Positions 51,372 to 60,283 of a stretch of 64,000 nucleotides of DNA are shown here, in pieces. Within the stretch, counting starts at the first letter, position 1. Every line of letters starts with the position of its first letter. The notes under the pieces are model-generated. The model saw only the letters and a program-made list of their open reading frames with translations. It ran no database searches and was not told the origin of the DNA. The position numbers were made by a program, and so were the translations under genes. Source of the stretch: JANMZO01 sp963763135 (GTDB taxonomy: Bacteria; Actinomycetota; Acidimicrobiia; Acidimicrobiales; JANYDT01); NCBI GenBank assembly GCA_963763135.1, contig CAVXNJ010000009.1, positions 310,001-374,000 of the forward strand, given 5' to 3'.

Positions 51372-52535
51372 CTACTGTTCGTTCGGGCTGAGGATGAGTG
51401 TGGCGTGGTAGTCGAGGATGCCCCCGTTGCCGCTCGTGAGAACGACGTCGTGCTTGGCGACCTGACGCTCACCAGCGGTGCCCCGGGCCTGCAGGATGCC
51501 TTCGGAGACCGGGGTCATTCCCCACATGTAGTACGCCGACAATTCGCCGCCACCGGTGTTGGTAGGAAGCGAGCCACCGGGCCCGAGTGCACCGGATTCG
51601 ACGAACGCACCACCTTCCCCCTTCTTGCAGAATCCGTAGTCTTCGAGCGAAACCACGACGGTATAGGTGTAGCAGTCGTAGATCTGGCACACGTCGACGT
51701 CGGCCACCGTGAGCCCGGCCATGGCGAAGGCGCGCTTGCCTGACTCCACTGCTCCTGATATTTCACCGAATCCACAGCCGCGTTCCTGTACGAGGCCGGG
51801 ATGGGCCTGGGCGAACCCGTGCACGTATACCGGTGGCTGGCGCAGAGTTTTCGCCCGATCGGCCGAGGTCACGATGACCGCGATGCCGCCATTGGAAACC
51901 AGACAGCAGTCGAGAAGGCGAAGCGGGTCGGCGATCCAACGCGAGGCCTGGTGGTCCTCGAGGGTGATCGGATCACGAAACTGCGCCATCGGGTTCATGG
52001 TGGCCCACTGGCGTTGCTGCACCGCGACGGCACCGAACTGCTCCGAGGTCGTTCCGTACTTCTGCATGTGGCGGCGGGCGGCCATGGCGTAGCGGGGGTT
52101 GGCCCCGCCGTAACCGGCGGCCATCTGCAACGCCCCGAATCCCTTCAGTTGCGGGCGGCGAGCGCCGTAGGCAACGCCGGCACTGACGCCTTCCTTCAAC
52201 GGAGCATCGGCGAAAACACAAACGACGACATCGGCGATGCCAGCGTCAACTGCTAAGCCCGCATATTGAATCATGCTGCCGGCCGACGAGCCGTAGGCCT
52301 GGTACTCCGCGAGAAGTTTGGTGTTGCGCAGACCGAGGCCGCGTTGAAGCGAGAGGTTGAGATCCCCGGGGGAGTTGATAAGAAGTCCGTCGATGTCGTC
52401 CATCGTGAGACCGGCGTCGGCCACCGCGAGCTGCACCGCTTCCCGGGCAAAGCCGGCGGCGGTCTTTCCGTAGATGCGCCCCATGGGGGTGATGCCGATC
52501 CCGGCTATGGCGAAGTTGTTCTTCTTGCTTGTCAT
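51372..52535 (-). CDS. Thiolase-like protein lacking canonical catalytic residues (Ltp2-like)
   Basis: A 387-residue thiolase-fold protein: IAGIGITPMGRIYGKTAAGF, YQAYGSSAGSMIQYAGLAVD, YMAARRHM-like region and a C-terminal TNTGGGELSAYYMWGMTPVS. The usual nucleophilic Cys segment reads YGSSAGS and the GHP His segment reads YYMWGM, so this is not a classical thiolase. Such proteins with a DUF35 partner act as retro-aldolases in sterol side-chain degradation (Ltp2). Operon partner genes fit. Confidence 0.85.
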   Translation of the reverse strand: MTSKKNNFAIAGIGITPMGRIYGKTAAGFAREAVQLAVADAGLTMDDIDGLLINSPGDLNLSLQRGLGLRNTKLLAEYQAYGSSAGSMIQYAGLAVDAGIADVVVCVFADAPLKEGVSAGVAYGARRPQLKGFGALQMAAGYGGANPRYAMAARRHMQKYGTTSEQFGAVAVQQRQWATMNPMAQFRDPITLEDHQASRWIADPLRLLDCCLVSNGGIAVIVTSADRAKTLRQPPVYVHGFAQAHPGLVQERGCGFGEISGAVESGKRAFAMAGLTVADVDVCQIYDCYTYTVVVSLEDYGFCKKGEGGAFVESGALGPGGSLPTNTGGGELSAYYMWGMTPVSEGILQARGTAGERQVAKHDVVLTSGNGGILDYHATLILSPNEQ

Positions 52536-52553
52536 GAAGTCGACCGCTCGCGC

Positions 52554-53813
52554 TCAGCCGCGGCCGGCGACGGATGCTTTGCGCACCTGGCTGAACGGAA
52601 GGTCACGGTCGAGTTCGGGCTCTTTGGGAAGCCCCAAAACCCGCTCACCGATGATGTTGCGCTGGATCTGGTCGGTTCCGCCGCCGATCGACGTGAAGTA
52701 GGCGTTGAGCGAAAGGAAGTTGGCATCGGACGCGTCGGGAAATGCTTCGCCGTTCAGCATCGATTCGGCCCCGATGATCTGGTTCTGCACCTTTGCCCCT
52801 TCGTGGAGGATCTGGCTCATGGCCAGCTTCCCGAGCGACAGGATCGGTGACGACGTGCCCTGCTGCAGTTGGGCCTTGGCCCGTTGCCCGTTCCACTTGT
52901 TGACCATGCGCAGCGAGTGCACCCGTGCGATCGCCTGACGAATCACGGGATCGGCATCGACGCCCCGATCCTTCGCCATCGCCCACAGATCGATGTCGGT
53001 TGCTCCCTTGGATGCCGCGGCCGCGCCGGCCTCGGCCTCGACCAGGGCGTCGCGCTCGCCGACACCCGGTTGACGCGGACCGCGTGCGTTGTCACCCATC
53101 ATTGAACGCTCGTAGGCCAGAGCGGTTTGCAGGACGCGCCAGCCGTCGCCGGGGTTGCCGAGCATGTTGGCCGCGGGAACCCTTGCGTTGGTGATGAACA
53201 CCTCGTTGAAGTGGGCTTCGCCAGTGATCTGCTTGATCGGGCGAACCTCGACCCCGTCTTGGCGCATGGGAAACCAGAAGAACGAAAGGCCCTGGTGCTT
53301 CGGGAGTTCCCAATTCGTACGGCAGATCAGCATCCCGTATTCGGCGACTTTTCCACCCGACGTCCACACCTTCTGTCCGTTGACGATCCACTCATCGCCA
53401 TCGCGATCGGCTCGGGTCTGCACTCCGGCGAGGTCTGAACCGGCTCCCGGTTCGCTGTAGAGCAGGCACATCTGGAGGTCGTTCATGAGCAGCGGCGGGA
53501 GCATCTTGGCCTGGAGCTCCGGCGATCCGTAAGCGACCATGGTGTTGGCCCAGAGGTTGTGACGGTCGTGGCCGGTGCCGGGAGCCTTGCGCTTGGCGAA
53601 CTCCTCGTGGATCACCTTGGCCTGATCCGGCGTGGCGCTTCGCCCGAACGTCGGCTCGATCCATGTCGGAGCCGCCCAACCCCCCTCGATGACCTTCGCC
53701 TGCCACTGCGCTTTCGACAGCGCCGGGTCCCAGTTTGCGTCCAACCACGCCGACACCTGGGTGCGGAGATCTTCGAGCGAGACATCAGTGAGTGATTCAG
53801 CCATGGGGGCCAT
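52554..53813 (-). CDS. Acyl-CoA dehydrogenase
   Basis: A 419-residue FAD dehydrogenase: SLEDLRTQVSAWLDANWDPA, LLYSEPGAGSDLAGVQTRAD, DEWIVNGQKVWTSGGKVAEY, and ending SIGGGTDQIQRNIIGERVLG, typical of the steroid/long-chain FadE group. ATG 53813 has AGGGG five bases upstream. It heads the operon ACAD - thiolase-like - DUF35, which would shorten a sterol side chain or similar acyl-CoA. Confidence 0.94.
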   Translation of the reverse strand: MAPMAESLTDVSLEDLRTQVSAWLDANWDPALSKAQWQAKVIEGGWAAPTWIEPTFGRSATPDQAKVIHEEFAKRKAPGTGHDRHNLWANTMVAYGSPELQAKMLPPLLMNDLQMCLLYSEPGAGSDLAGVQTRADRDGDEWIVNGQKVWTSGGKVAEYGMLICRTNWELPKHQGLSFFWFPMRQDGVEVRPIKQITGEAHFNEVFITNARVPAANMLGNPGDGWRVLQTALAYERSMMGDNARGPRQPGVGERDALVEAEAGAAAASKGATDIDLWAMAKDRGVDADPVIRQAIARVHSLRMVNKWNGQRAKAQLQQGTSSPILSLGKLAMSQILHEGAKVQNQIIGAESMLNGEAFPDASDANFLSLNAYFTSIGGGTDQIQRNIIGERVLGLPKEPELDRDLPFSQVRKASVAGRG

Positions 53814-53971
53814 TGTCGCCCCTACCGCTTTGCTCCTCCAAGTCCTGGGCGGTTGCGGTGCGAAGATCGGTCGGGACGCGAAGCCCGTTCCAGCGGATCA
53901 CGGCCCAACCGTGCCGCGAGATAGTCGACGGACCGTGTTTGAAACCACTCCCTGTGGGTAGGGGCTGTCCC

Positions 53972-55564
53972 ATGACCCGACGACGCGTTCCTACTTCGAA
54001 CTCTGGCGATCGGGTTGCCGCCAGGCGCCCGAGCGTCAGTGCTTTCGCCACGATCGCCGCCGCCACGGTCATTGTCGTGTCGGTCGGGGTTGCGGCAGGT
54101 CCCCGGGCCCGCGCAGCAACTGCGACCGTCTCGATGGGCACAGCTGCGAATTTTTCGGTCCTCGCGGCCGCCACGGTGACCAACACCGGACCGAGCACGC
54201 TCCCGCTGAACCTTGGTGTCTCGCCCGGCTCAGCCGTAACCGGGTTTCCACCGGGGAAGATGATTCCGCCCGCCACACAACAACTAGCGAACCCGGTGGC
54301 CGCGCAGGCGCAGGCGGACGTCACTTCCGCATACAACGATGCCGCCGGTCGACCGATCGGGGTCACTACCGCCGCTGACCTCGGGGGACTCACGCTCGTG
54401 CCCGGGGTATACGCCGGGCCGGGTGCCTCCACCCTCTCGCTGACGGGATCCCTGGTGCTCGACGGGCTGAACGATCCCGGCGCGGTCTTCGTCTTCCGTT
54501 CGAACTCCACGCTCATTACCGCCTCGGGAAGCACGATCACGCTCGTGAACGGCGCACAGGCCTGCAATGTGTTCTGGCAGATCGGGAGTTCGGCGACGCT
54601 CGGCACCAACTCCAGGTTCGTCGGAAACGTCATGGCCCTGGCGTCGATCACGATCGCTTCGGGTGCGAGCGTTGAGGGTCGAGCGCTTGCCCGGACCGGC
54701 GCAGTGACCCTCGCCGCCAACGCGTTCTCCACCCCGTCGTGCGCTACCTCTCAGCCATCAACGACGACGGGCGGCGGCACCACCAGCACTACGCAGAGCG
54801 CAACGTCGTCAACTGCTCTTGCGACATCGACGACCGCGGAAGGCACGCCACCGGTTCCTACCTCCGAGAGCCCGGCGATCTCAACGTCGACATCACCTGC
54901 GACGACATCACCTGCGACGACAACTCCGGCAGCCGCAACCACTTCCGGACCAACGACCACGGCGATCACCAGCACGACGACATCGACTTCGCCCACATCG
55001 ACTTCGCCCACATCGACAGCGGCCGCGAGATCGACATCGTCCACATCGACATCGCCCACATCGACGTCGCCCACATCGACATCGGCCGCGAGATCGACAA
55101 CGACAACGACAACCACCACTCCTTCGCCGCTCGCACCATCGCTCCTGCCCACAACGACCTCGCTGGCAGCGACGACGACAACTACGAGGTCCACGTCCAC
55201 CACGTCCACCACGTCCACCACGTCCACTTCGACGACAACGACCGCTACGGCGTCGACGCTCGCTCCGACGACGCTCGCTCCTGCAACGCTCTCTCCTGCA
55301 ACGCTCTCTCCTGCCACGACCGCCACGGTTCCCGGGATCGCCAGCACCCCGCTGAGCGCGGCAATCCTGTTGTCGCCCGAAACGACCACGACCAACTCGG
55401 CCACGACGACCATCCCGGCCGCCACGCCAGCAGCTTCGACGATCTCCACGTCATCGACTGCAAACGTGAACGTGCTCGGCGAGACGATCCTCGCCACCGC
55501 GGAGCCGTCGCTCCCGGCGACGGCCGCCGTCGCTGTGACGGGTTGGCCGGCTTTTGCCGGCTGA
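53972..55564 (+). CDS. Ice-binding-like (DUF3494) surface protein with Ser/Thr-rich tail
   Basis: A 530-residue secreted protein. Signal segment SVSAFATIAAATVIVVSVGV, cleavage near RARAAT. Residues about 55-260 are the DUF3494 ice-binding fold: GTAANFSVLAAATVTNTG, LGVSPGSAVTGFPPG, LGGLTLVPGVYAGPG, VFVFRSNSTLITASG, CNVFWQIGSSATLGT, GRALARTGAVTL. Residues about 265-500 are almost purely Ser, Thr, Ala and Pro. The end has LPATAAVAVTG, a degenerate LPxTG without a following membrane helix or basic tail. Adhesion and ice binding are both reported for the family. Confidence 0.9.
   Translation: MTRRRVPTSNSGDRVAARRPSVSAFATIAAATVIVVSVGVAAGPRARAATATVSMGTAANFSVLAAATVTNTGPSTLPLNLGVSPGSAVTGFPPGKMIPPATQQLANPVAAQAQADVTSAYNDAAGRPIGVTTAADLGGLTLVPGVYAGPGASTLSLTGSLVLDGLNDPGAVFVFRSNSTLITASGSTITLVNGAQACNVFWQIGSSATLGTNSRFVGNVMALASITIASGASVEGRALARTGAVTLAANAFSTPSCATSQPSTTTGGGTTSTTQSATSSTALATSTTAEGTPPVPTSESPAISTSTSPATTSPATTTPAAATTSGPTTTAITSTTTSTSPTSTSPTSTAAARSTSSTSTSPTSTSPTSTSAARSTTTTTTTTPSPLAPSLLPTTTSLAATTTTTRSTSTTSTTSTTSTSTTTTATASTLAPTTLAPATLSPATLSPATTATVPGIASTPLSAAILLSPETTTTNSATTTIPAATPAASTISTSSTANVNVLGETILATAEPSLPATAAVAVTGWPAFAG
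54978..55103 (+). repeat. Two 63-base direct repeats in the Ser/Thr-rich region
   Basis: Two 63-base units encode a 21-residue repeat, SPTSTSPTSTAAARSTSSTS and SPTSTSPTSTSAARSTTTTT. The shared GGCCGCGAGATCGAC stretch (from 55021 and 55084) fixes the period. Shorter ACCACGTCC repeats follow at about 55186-55235. Confidence 0.7.
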
Positions 55565-55798
55565 TCGGCTCGGGTCGGTGAGACCGACTCAGAAGTTGCC
55601 GTCTGAGGCTTCGTGTGCCTGGTGGTTCGTGTCCAGGCTCTTGCTGTGCTTTGTTGCTTGGTGCCTGTAGTCATTACAGTCAGAACCGGATTTGATTTGT
55701 AGACCCGTTGTCACCGCGCTCGCGGGCACGACGGTTTTGGAAGTACCAGTTCACGAAGCACCCAGTTCACAAGAACTACAACGACAAAGGAGCCCAAC

Positions 55799-57121
55799 AT
55801 GGTTGGTGGAGCGTTACGAATGGCGAGCATGGACGACCTCGATTTGAGGATGTCCGAAGGGGTTCGCCCCCTCTACGAAGCGGTGAAGGCCTTCATCCGA
55901 GATGAGGTCGACCCGATTACCGAGGAGTTCCATCGACTTGGTGAAGGCCGGGCCGAGCGCTGGAGTTGGGCTCCGGGCCAGCTGGAGCTGCTCGAAGGCG
56001 CGAAGAAGAAGGCCCGTGAGCAGGGACTGTGGAACTTCTTCCTTCCGAACGCCGAGACCGGCCAGGGCCTGAGCAACCTCGACTACGCGTACATCGCGAC
56101 CGAACTCGGCAAGAACCGCCTGGCCTCGGAGTGCCTGAACTGCTCGGCCCCCGACACCGGCAACATGGAAGTCATCGAGCGCGTCGGCACCGAAGCGCAG
56201 AAGAAGCAGTGGCTCGAGCCACTGTTGAAGGGTGAGATCCGTTCGGCGTACGCGATGACCGAACCCGGCGTCATGAGCTCCGACGCCAAGCAGATCCAGA
56301 CGGCGGCCGTCCTCGACGGCGACGAGTGGGTAATCAACGGTGAGAAGTTCTATATCTCCGGAGCCGGCGACCCCCGTTGCAAGATCATGATCACGATGGT
56401 CCGCACGAACGCCGATGCCGACACCTACAAGCAGCAGTCGCAGATCCTCGTTCCGATGGACGCCCCGGGCGTCGAGATCGTCGGCCCGATGTACGTGTTC
56501 GGTGCCGACGACGCGCCCCACGGCCACATGCACATCCGGTTCACCGACGTCCGCGTTCCGAAGGAGAACATCCTCTGGGGTGAAGGTCGCGGTTTCGAGA
56601 TCTCCCAGGTCCGCCTCGGCCCGGGCCGCATCCACCACTGCATGCGCTCCATCGGTGCCGCAGAGCGGGCCATCGAAATGATGGTCGATCGTGGTGTGTC
56701 ACGTGAGGGCTTCGGCAAGCGACTTGTCAATCTCGGCAAGAACATGGAAGTCATCTCCCGGGCCCGCATCGAGACCGAGGCCATGCGTCTCATGGTGCTC
56801 CGTGCTGCGAAGGCCATGGACACTCTCGGCAACGCCGAAGCTCGCGTGTGGGTCAGCGCCGTCAAGGCCATGGTTCCGGAGAAGTGCTGCGACATCATCA
56901 ACGAAGCAATTCAGATGCACGGCGCGGCCGGTATCTCGCAGTGGTTCCCGCTCGCCGACATGTGGCATTCACAGCGCACGCTGCGTCTCGCCGACGGACC
57001 CGACGAAGTGCACCACCAGGTCGTCGCCCGCGCCGAGGTGAAGAACCGCGGAGCCGACGTCTCCGCCGGCCTCCACGCCGGTGAGCACGCGTCGCGTGGC
57101 TCGCTCTTCACCGGACCGTAA
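55799..57121 (+). CDS. Acyl-CoA dehydrogenase (ACAD10/11-like)
   Basis: A 440-residue FAD dehydrogenase: VKAFIRDEVDPITEEFHRLG, LWNFFLPNAETGQGLSNLDY, AYAMTEPGVMSSDAKQIQT, DEWVINGEKFYISGAGDPR and MHGAAGISQWFPLADMWHSQ, RTLRLADGPDEVHHQVVAR, as in the ACAD10/11 group. AAAGGAG lies seven bases before ATG 55799. It precedes an SDR by 39 bases. Confidence 0.95.
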   Translation: MVGGALRMASMDDLDLRMSEGVRPLYEAVKAFIRDEVDPITEEFHRLGEGRAERWSWAPGQLELLEGAKKKAREQGLWNFFLPNAETGQGLSNLDYAYIATELGKNRLASECLNCSAPDTGNMEVIERVGTEAQKKQWLEPLLKGEIRSAYAMTEPGVMSSDAKQIQTAAVLDGDEWVINGEKFYISGAGDPRCKIMITMVRTNADADTYKQQSQILVPMDAPGVEIVGPMYVFGADDAPHGHMHIRFTDVRVPKENILWGEGRGFEISQVRLGPGRIHHCMRSIGAAERAIEMMVDRGVSREGFGKRLVNLGKNMEVISRARIETEAMRLMVLRAAKAMDTLGNAEARVWVSAVKAMVPEKCCDIINEAIQMHGAAGISQWFPLADMWHSQRTLRLADGPDEVHHQVVARAEVKNRGADVSAGLHAGEHASRGSLFTGP

Positions 57122-57160
57122 TCGGGTCCTCCGTCGTCAGGTGAGCTTGGAGTCCGATAC

Positions 57161-57968
57161 ATGTCAATGAAAATCGAATCGTTGTTTTCCGTCGCGGGGA
57201 AGGTCGTGCTCGTCACGGGCGGCTCCCGCGGTATCGGGGAGATGATCGCTGCGGGCTTTGTCGCCAACGGCGCCAAGGTGTACATCAGTTCCCGCAAGGC
57301 GGCCGTGTGCGACGAGACCGCCAAACGTCTCAGCGAGACGTACGGGGGCGACTGTATTTCGCTCCCGGCCAACCTGGCTGAGCTCGATGGGATCAACTCG
57401 CTCGTGGCCGCGCTGCGCGAAACGCGAGGATCACGTCGATGTGCTCGTGAACAATGCGGGTGTGTCGTGGGGTGCGCCGATCGAGGAATTCCCCGAGGTC
57501 GGCTGGGACAAGGTGATGGACACGAACGTGAAGGGCGTGTTCTTCCTCACGCAGAAGCTGCTTCCTCTGCTTGAGAAGAACGCCACCGCCGAAGATCCAG
57601 CCCGGGTCATCAACATCGGCTCGATCGACGGGATCCAGAACCCGGCGTTCAACACGTTCTCCTACGGTCCGTCGAAGGCCGCCGTCCATGCCCTTACCCG
57701 CATGCTCGCGGCGCACCTGACTCGTCGCAAGATCATCTGCAACGCCATCGCGCCCGGGCCCTTCCCGACGTGGATGCTGAGCACGGGCGTCGGAGGTGGT
57801 GGCGATGTCGACAACACCGACTGGTCCGCTGTCGCCCGCGGGAACCCGCGTGGCCGGGTTGGCACCCCGGAAGACATCGCGGGTCTGGCGATCTTCCTGG
57901 CCTCACGCGCCGGTGCCTTCACTGTCGGCGAAGTGATTACCTGCGATGGTGGCATCGTCGTGAGCTGA
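57161..57968 (+). CDS. SDR-family oxidoreductase (frameshifted)
   Basis: A short-chain dehydrogenase read in two frames. The first has VVLVTGGSRGIGEMIAAGF; the second has VDVLVNNAGVSWGAPIEEF, INIGSIDGIQNPAFNTFSYG with YGPSK and the C-terminal GAFTVGEVITCDGGIVVS. One A of the AAA at 57420-57422 appears extra; removing it gives ALREREDHVDVLVNNAG. The operon with the acyl-CoA dehydrogenase suggests a 3-hydroxyacyl or alcohol substrate. Confidence 0.87.
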
Positions 57969-57994
57969 TCGTCCGCGAAGCCTTCCGATTATTG

Positions 57995-58026
57995 AACAGG
58001 CGCCCCTCGGGGCGCCTGTTTTCGTT
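57995..58026 (+). terminator. Intrinsic terminator after the SDR gene
   Basis: AACAGGCGCCCC (57995-58006) pairs with GGGGCGCCTGTT (58009-58020), closing on a tight TC turn, followed by TTCGTTTT. It lies 27 bases after the SDR stop. Confidence 0.85.
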
Positions 58027-58103
58027 TTGGGGAACGACCTCAACCGCACTCGGTGGTGGCCGGACGTGTGTAGTGGCGGGCTCGTGAGGCGTACCCTTGG
58101 AAC

Positions 58104-59562
58104 ATGGAATATCGCGCCACCCCTATGGATGAAATCGCCCCCAAGGTCAGCGCCGCCCGTTCCGCATTCGCTTCTGGCACGACCCGCTCAGAAGCCTGGC
58201 GGCGAGCCACGCTCCTGACGGATCCGAGATCTGCTCGTTGAGCGTGAGAGTCGGCTGCTCGATGCCCTCGCCGAAGACTTCGGGAAGCCGCGCTTCGAAG
58301 CATGGACCACCGAGATCGGGTTCTCGGTCAGCGATATCAACCATACGCTCGCGCACCTGAGTTCGTGGATGCACCCGGAGAAGGTTCCGACGCCGATGGC
58401 GTTCCAACCGGGTTCCTCGGAGATCCGACCTGAGCCGGTCGGGGTCGTGGCCGTGATTGCTCCGTGGAACTATCCCGTCCAGTTGCTGCTGCTTCCGATG
58501 GTGGCCGCAGTGGCGGCCGGTAACGCGGTGGTGGCCAAGCCGAGCGAGTTGGCTGCCGCAACTGCGGCTGAGTTGGTCTCGCTGATCGAAGCCATCGACG
58601 ACCCTGCGATGGCTGTCGTGCAGGGTGGCGTGGCGGAGACCACCGAACTGCTCGCTCAACGATTCGATCACATCATCTACACGGGCAACAGTCGGGTCGC
58701 ACGGATCGTTATGCGGGCGGCGGCGGAAAATCTCACGCCGGTTACGTTGGAACTCGGTGGCAAGAGCCCGGCCATCGTCAGTCGTAACGCGAACCTTGAT
58801 GTCGCGGCCCGCCGGATCGCTTGGGGCAAATTCTTGAACGCCGGGCAGACCTGCATCGCGCCCGACTACGTGCTCGTTGAGCGTACGGTCCACGACAAGT
58901 TCGTCGCGGCGCTGGGCGAGCAGATCGCCGAGTTCTACGGTTCGAACCCGCAGATCAGCGAAGACTATGCGCGGATAGTGAATGCACCACACTTTCATCG
59001 GCTCGAGAAACTGCTCGACAGTGGAAAGGTGGCCCACGGCGGGATAACCGATGCCGACACCAGGTACATTGCGCCGACAGTTCTTACCGGCGTGAAACAC
59101 GATGATCCGGTGATGGGGGAGGAGATCTTCGGCCCGATCCTCCCGGTGCTGGCCGTGTCGTCGTTGGCCGATGCGATCGCCTTCGTCAACGAACGCTCGC
59201 AAAGGGGCGACAAGCCGCTCGCGCTCTACACGTTCAGCGAGAACGACGACGAGAACGACGCGGTGTTGGGGGGAACAACGAGCGGCGGGGCCTGTGTCAA
59301 CGGAACGTTGTTGCACATCTCGAATCCGAACCTTCCCTTCGGTGGCGTCGGCGAAAGTGGTATGGGTGCATATCATGGGAAGTTCGGTTTCGACACCTTC
59401 AGTCATCGTCGAGCGGTCCACACACGTAGTACCCGGATCGATCCGGCCATGATGTATCCGCCCTACACGGCAAAGAAGCAAAAGCTCGTTCGCAAAGGGA
59501 TGACGATGCCCGATCCCCGAGATATTGCGTCGAAGCTTCGTGGCGTGCTCCGACGCGGCTGA
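58104..59562 (+). CDS. Aldehyde dehydrogenase (frameshifted N-terminus)
   Basis: An NAD(P)-dependent aldehyde dehydrogenase of the ALDH3-like group. From 58369 the frame reads GVVAVIAPWNYPVQLLLLPM, YTGNSRVARIVMRAAAENL, catalytic Glu in TLELGGKSP, catalytic Cys in NAGQTCIAPDYVL and NLPFGGVGESGMGAYHGKFG. The N-terminal 38 codons begin at ATG 58104 in another frame; dropping the A at 58218 joins EAWRRATLL to RIRDLLVERESRLLDALAED. The catalytic part is intact. The gene precedes a TetR by 36 bases. Confidence 0.9.
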
Positions 59563-59598
59563 CAACGCCCAGCACCGCCACGGGAAAGCCTCCACCGT

Positions 59599-60228
59599 AT
59601 GGTGAATCATCTACCGCACACGCGCGTCACCCGTGATGACTGGGTGGCAGCGGCGCGGGCGGTGTTGATTGAATTCGGCGTCGACCGGGTCAAGGTGGCG
59701 GTGCTGGCCGAGCAACTCGACATTGCGCGTTCGAGCTTCTACTGGTACTTCTCCGACCGGGAAGATCTGCTCAACGCTCTGCTCGACGCGTGGGAGTTGC
59801 ACAACGCGTCGTCCATCGTCGAACGCGCCAACCGACCTGCCGACACGCTCATCTCGGCCATACTCAACGTGTTCGAGTGCTGGGCTGATCCATCGTTGTT
59901 CGACCCTCAGCTGGAGTTTGCGATCCGCGACTGGGCCCGACGCGACGAGGCCGTGCGGGAGCGGCTCGCCACTGCCGATCAGCTTCGACTCGACGCACTG
60001 ACCAAGCTTCATCGGCGCTTTGGCGCATCGCCGAAGGAGGCGCTGGTGCGTGCCAGGGTTCAGTACCACTCGCAAATTGGTATGTACGCATTGGGTGTCG
60101 ACGAGACCGATGAGATTCGGTTGTCCCTGCTTCCGGCGTACCTTCGCGTGTTCAGCAGCGAAGAGCCCACACCGGCGGAATTGAAACGCTTCCGCTCCTT
60201 CGTCAAGAACGTCGCCCCGCCCGCGTAG
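59599..60228 (+). CDS. TetR-family transcriptional regulator
   Basis: A 209-residue regulator: TRDDWVAAARAVLIEFGVDR, LAEQLDIARSSFYWYFSDRE as the helix-turn-helix, and an all-helical ligand domain. It follows the aldehyde dehydrogenase on the same strand and converges with the methyltransferase. It may control either unit. Confidence 0.9.
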   Translation: MVNHLPHTRVTRDDWVAAARAVLIEFGVDRVKVAVLAEQLDIARSSFYWYFSDREDLLNALLDAWELHNASSIVERANRPADTLISAILNVFECWADPSLFDPQLEFAIRDWARRDEAVRERLATADQLRLDALTKLHRRFGASPKEALVRARVQYHSQIGMYALGVDETDEIRLSLLPAYLRVFSSEEPTPAELKRFRSFVKNVAPPA

Positions 60229-60235
60229 TCGGCAC

Positions 60236-60283
60236 GTCAGGGTCAGAACGCGCGACAGGGTCAGGATGGGCGACAGGGTCAGT
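60236..60283. repeat. Three short 18-base-spaced repeats
   Basis: (GA/GT)CAGGGTCAG occurs three times, around 60236, 60253 and 60271, with 17-18 base spacing, in the short gap between two convergent stops. Confidence 0.5.

Noticed and set aside
53797..54732. A 311-codon minus-strand frame
   Set aside because: Antisense shadow of the DUF3494 domain.
54739..55674. Long plus- and minus-strand frames rich in His/Asp, Arg/Pro or Val in the ice-binding protein tail
   Set aside because: They follow from the Ser/Thr repeat DNA; the DUF3494 frame continues through the region and explains it.
55814..56638. A 274-codon minus-strand frame
   Set aside because: Antisense shadow of the acyl-CoA dehydrogenase.
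58147..59610. A 487-codon open frame on the minus strand
   Set aside because: It is the exact antisense of the aldehyde dehydrogenase, whose catalytic motifs are clear on the plus strand; the minus frame has no recognisable domain and is a GC-rich shadow.
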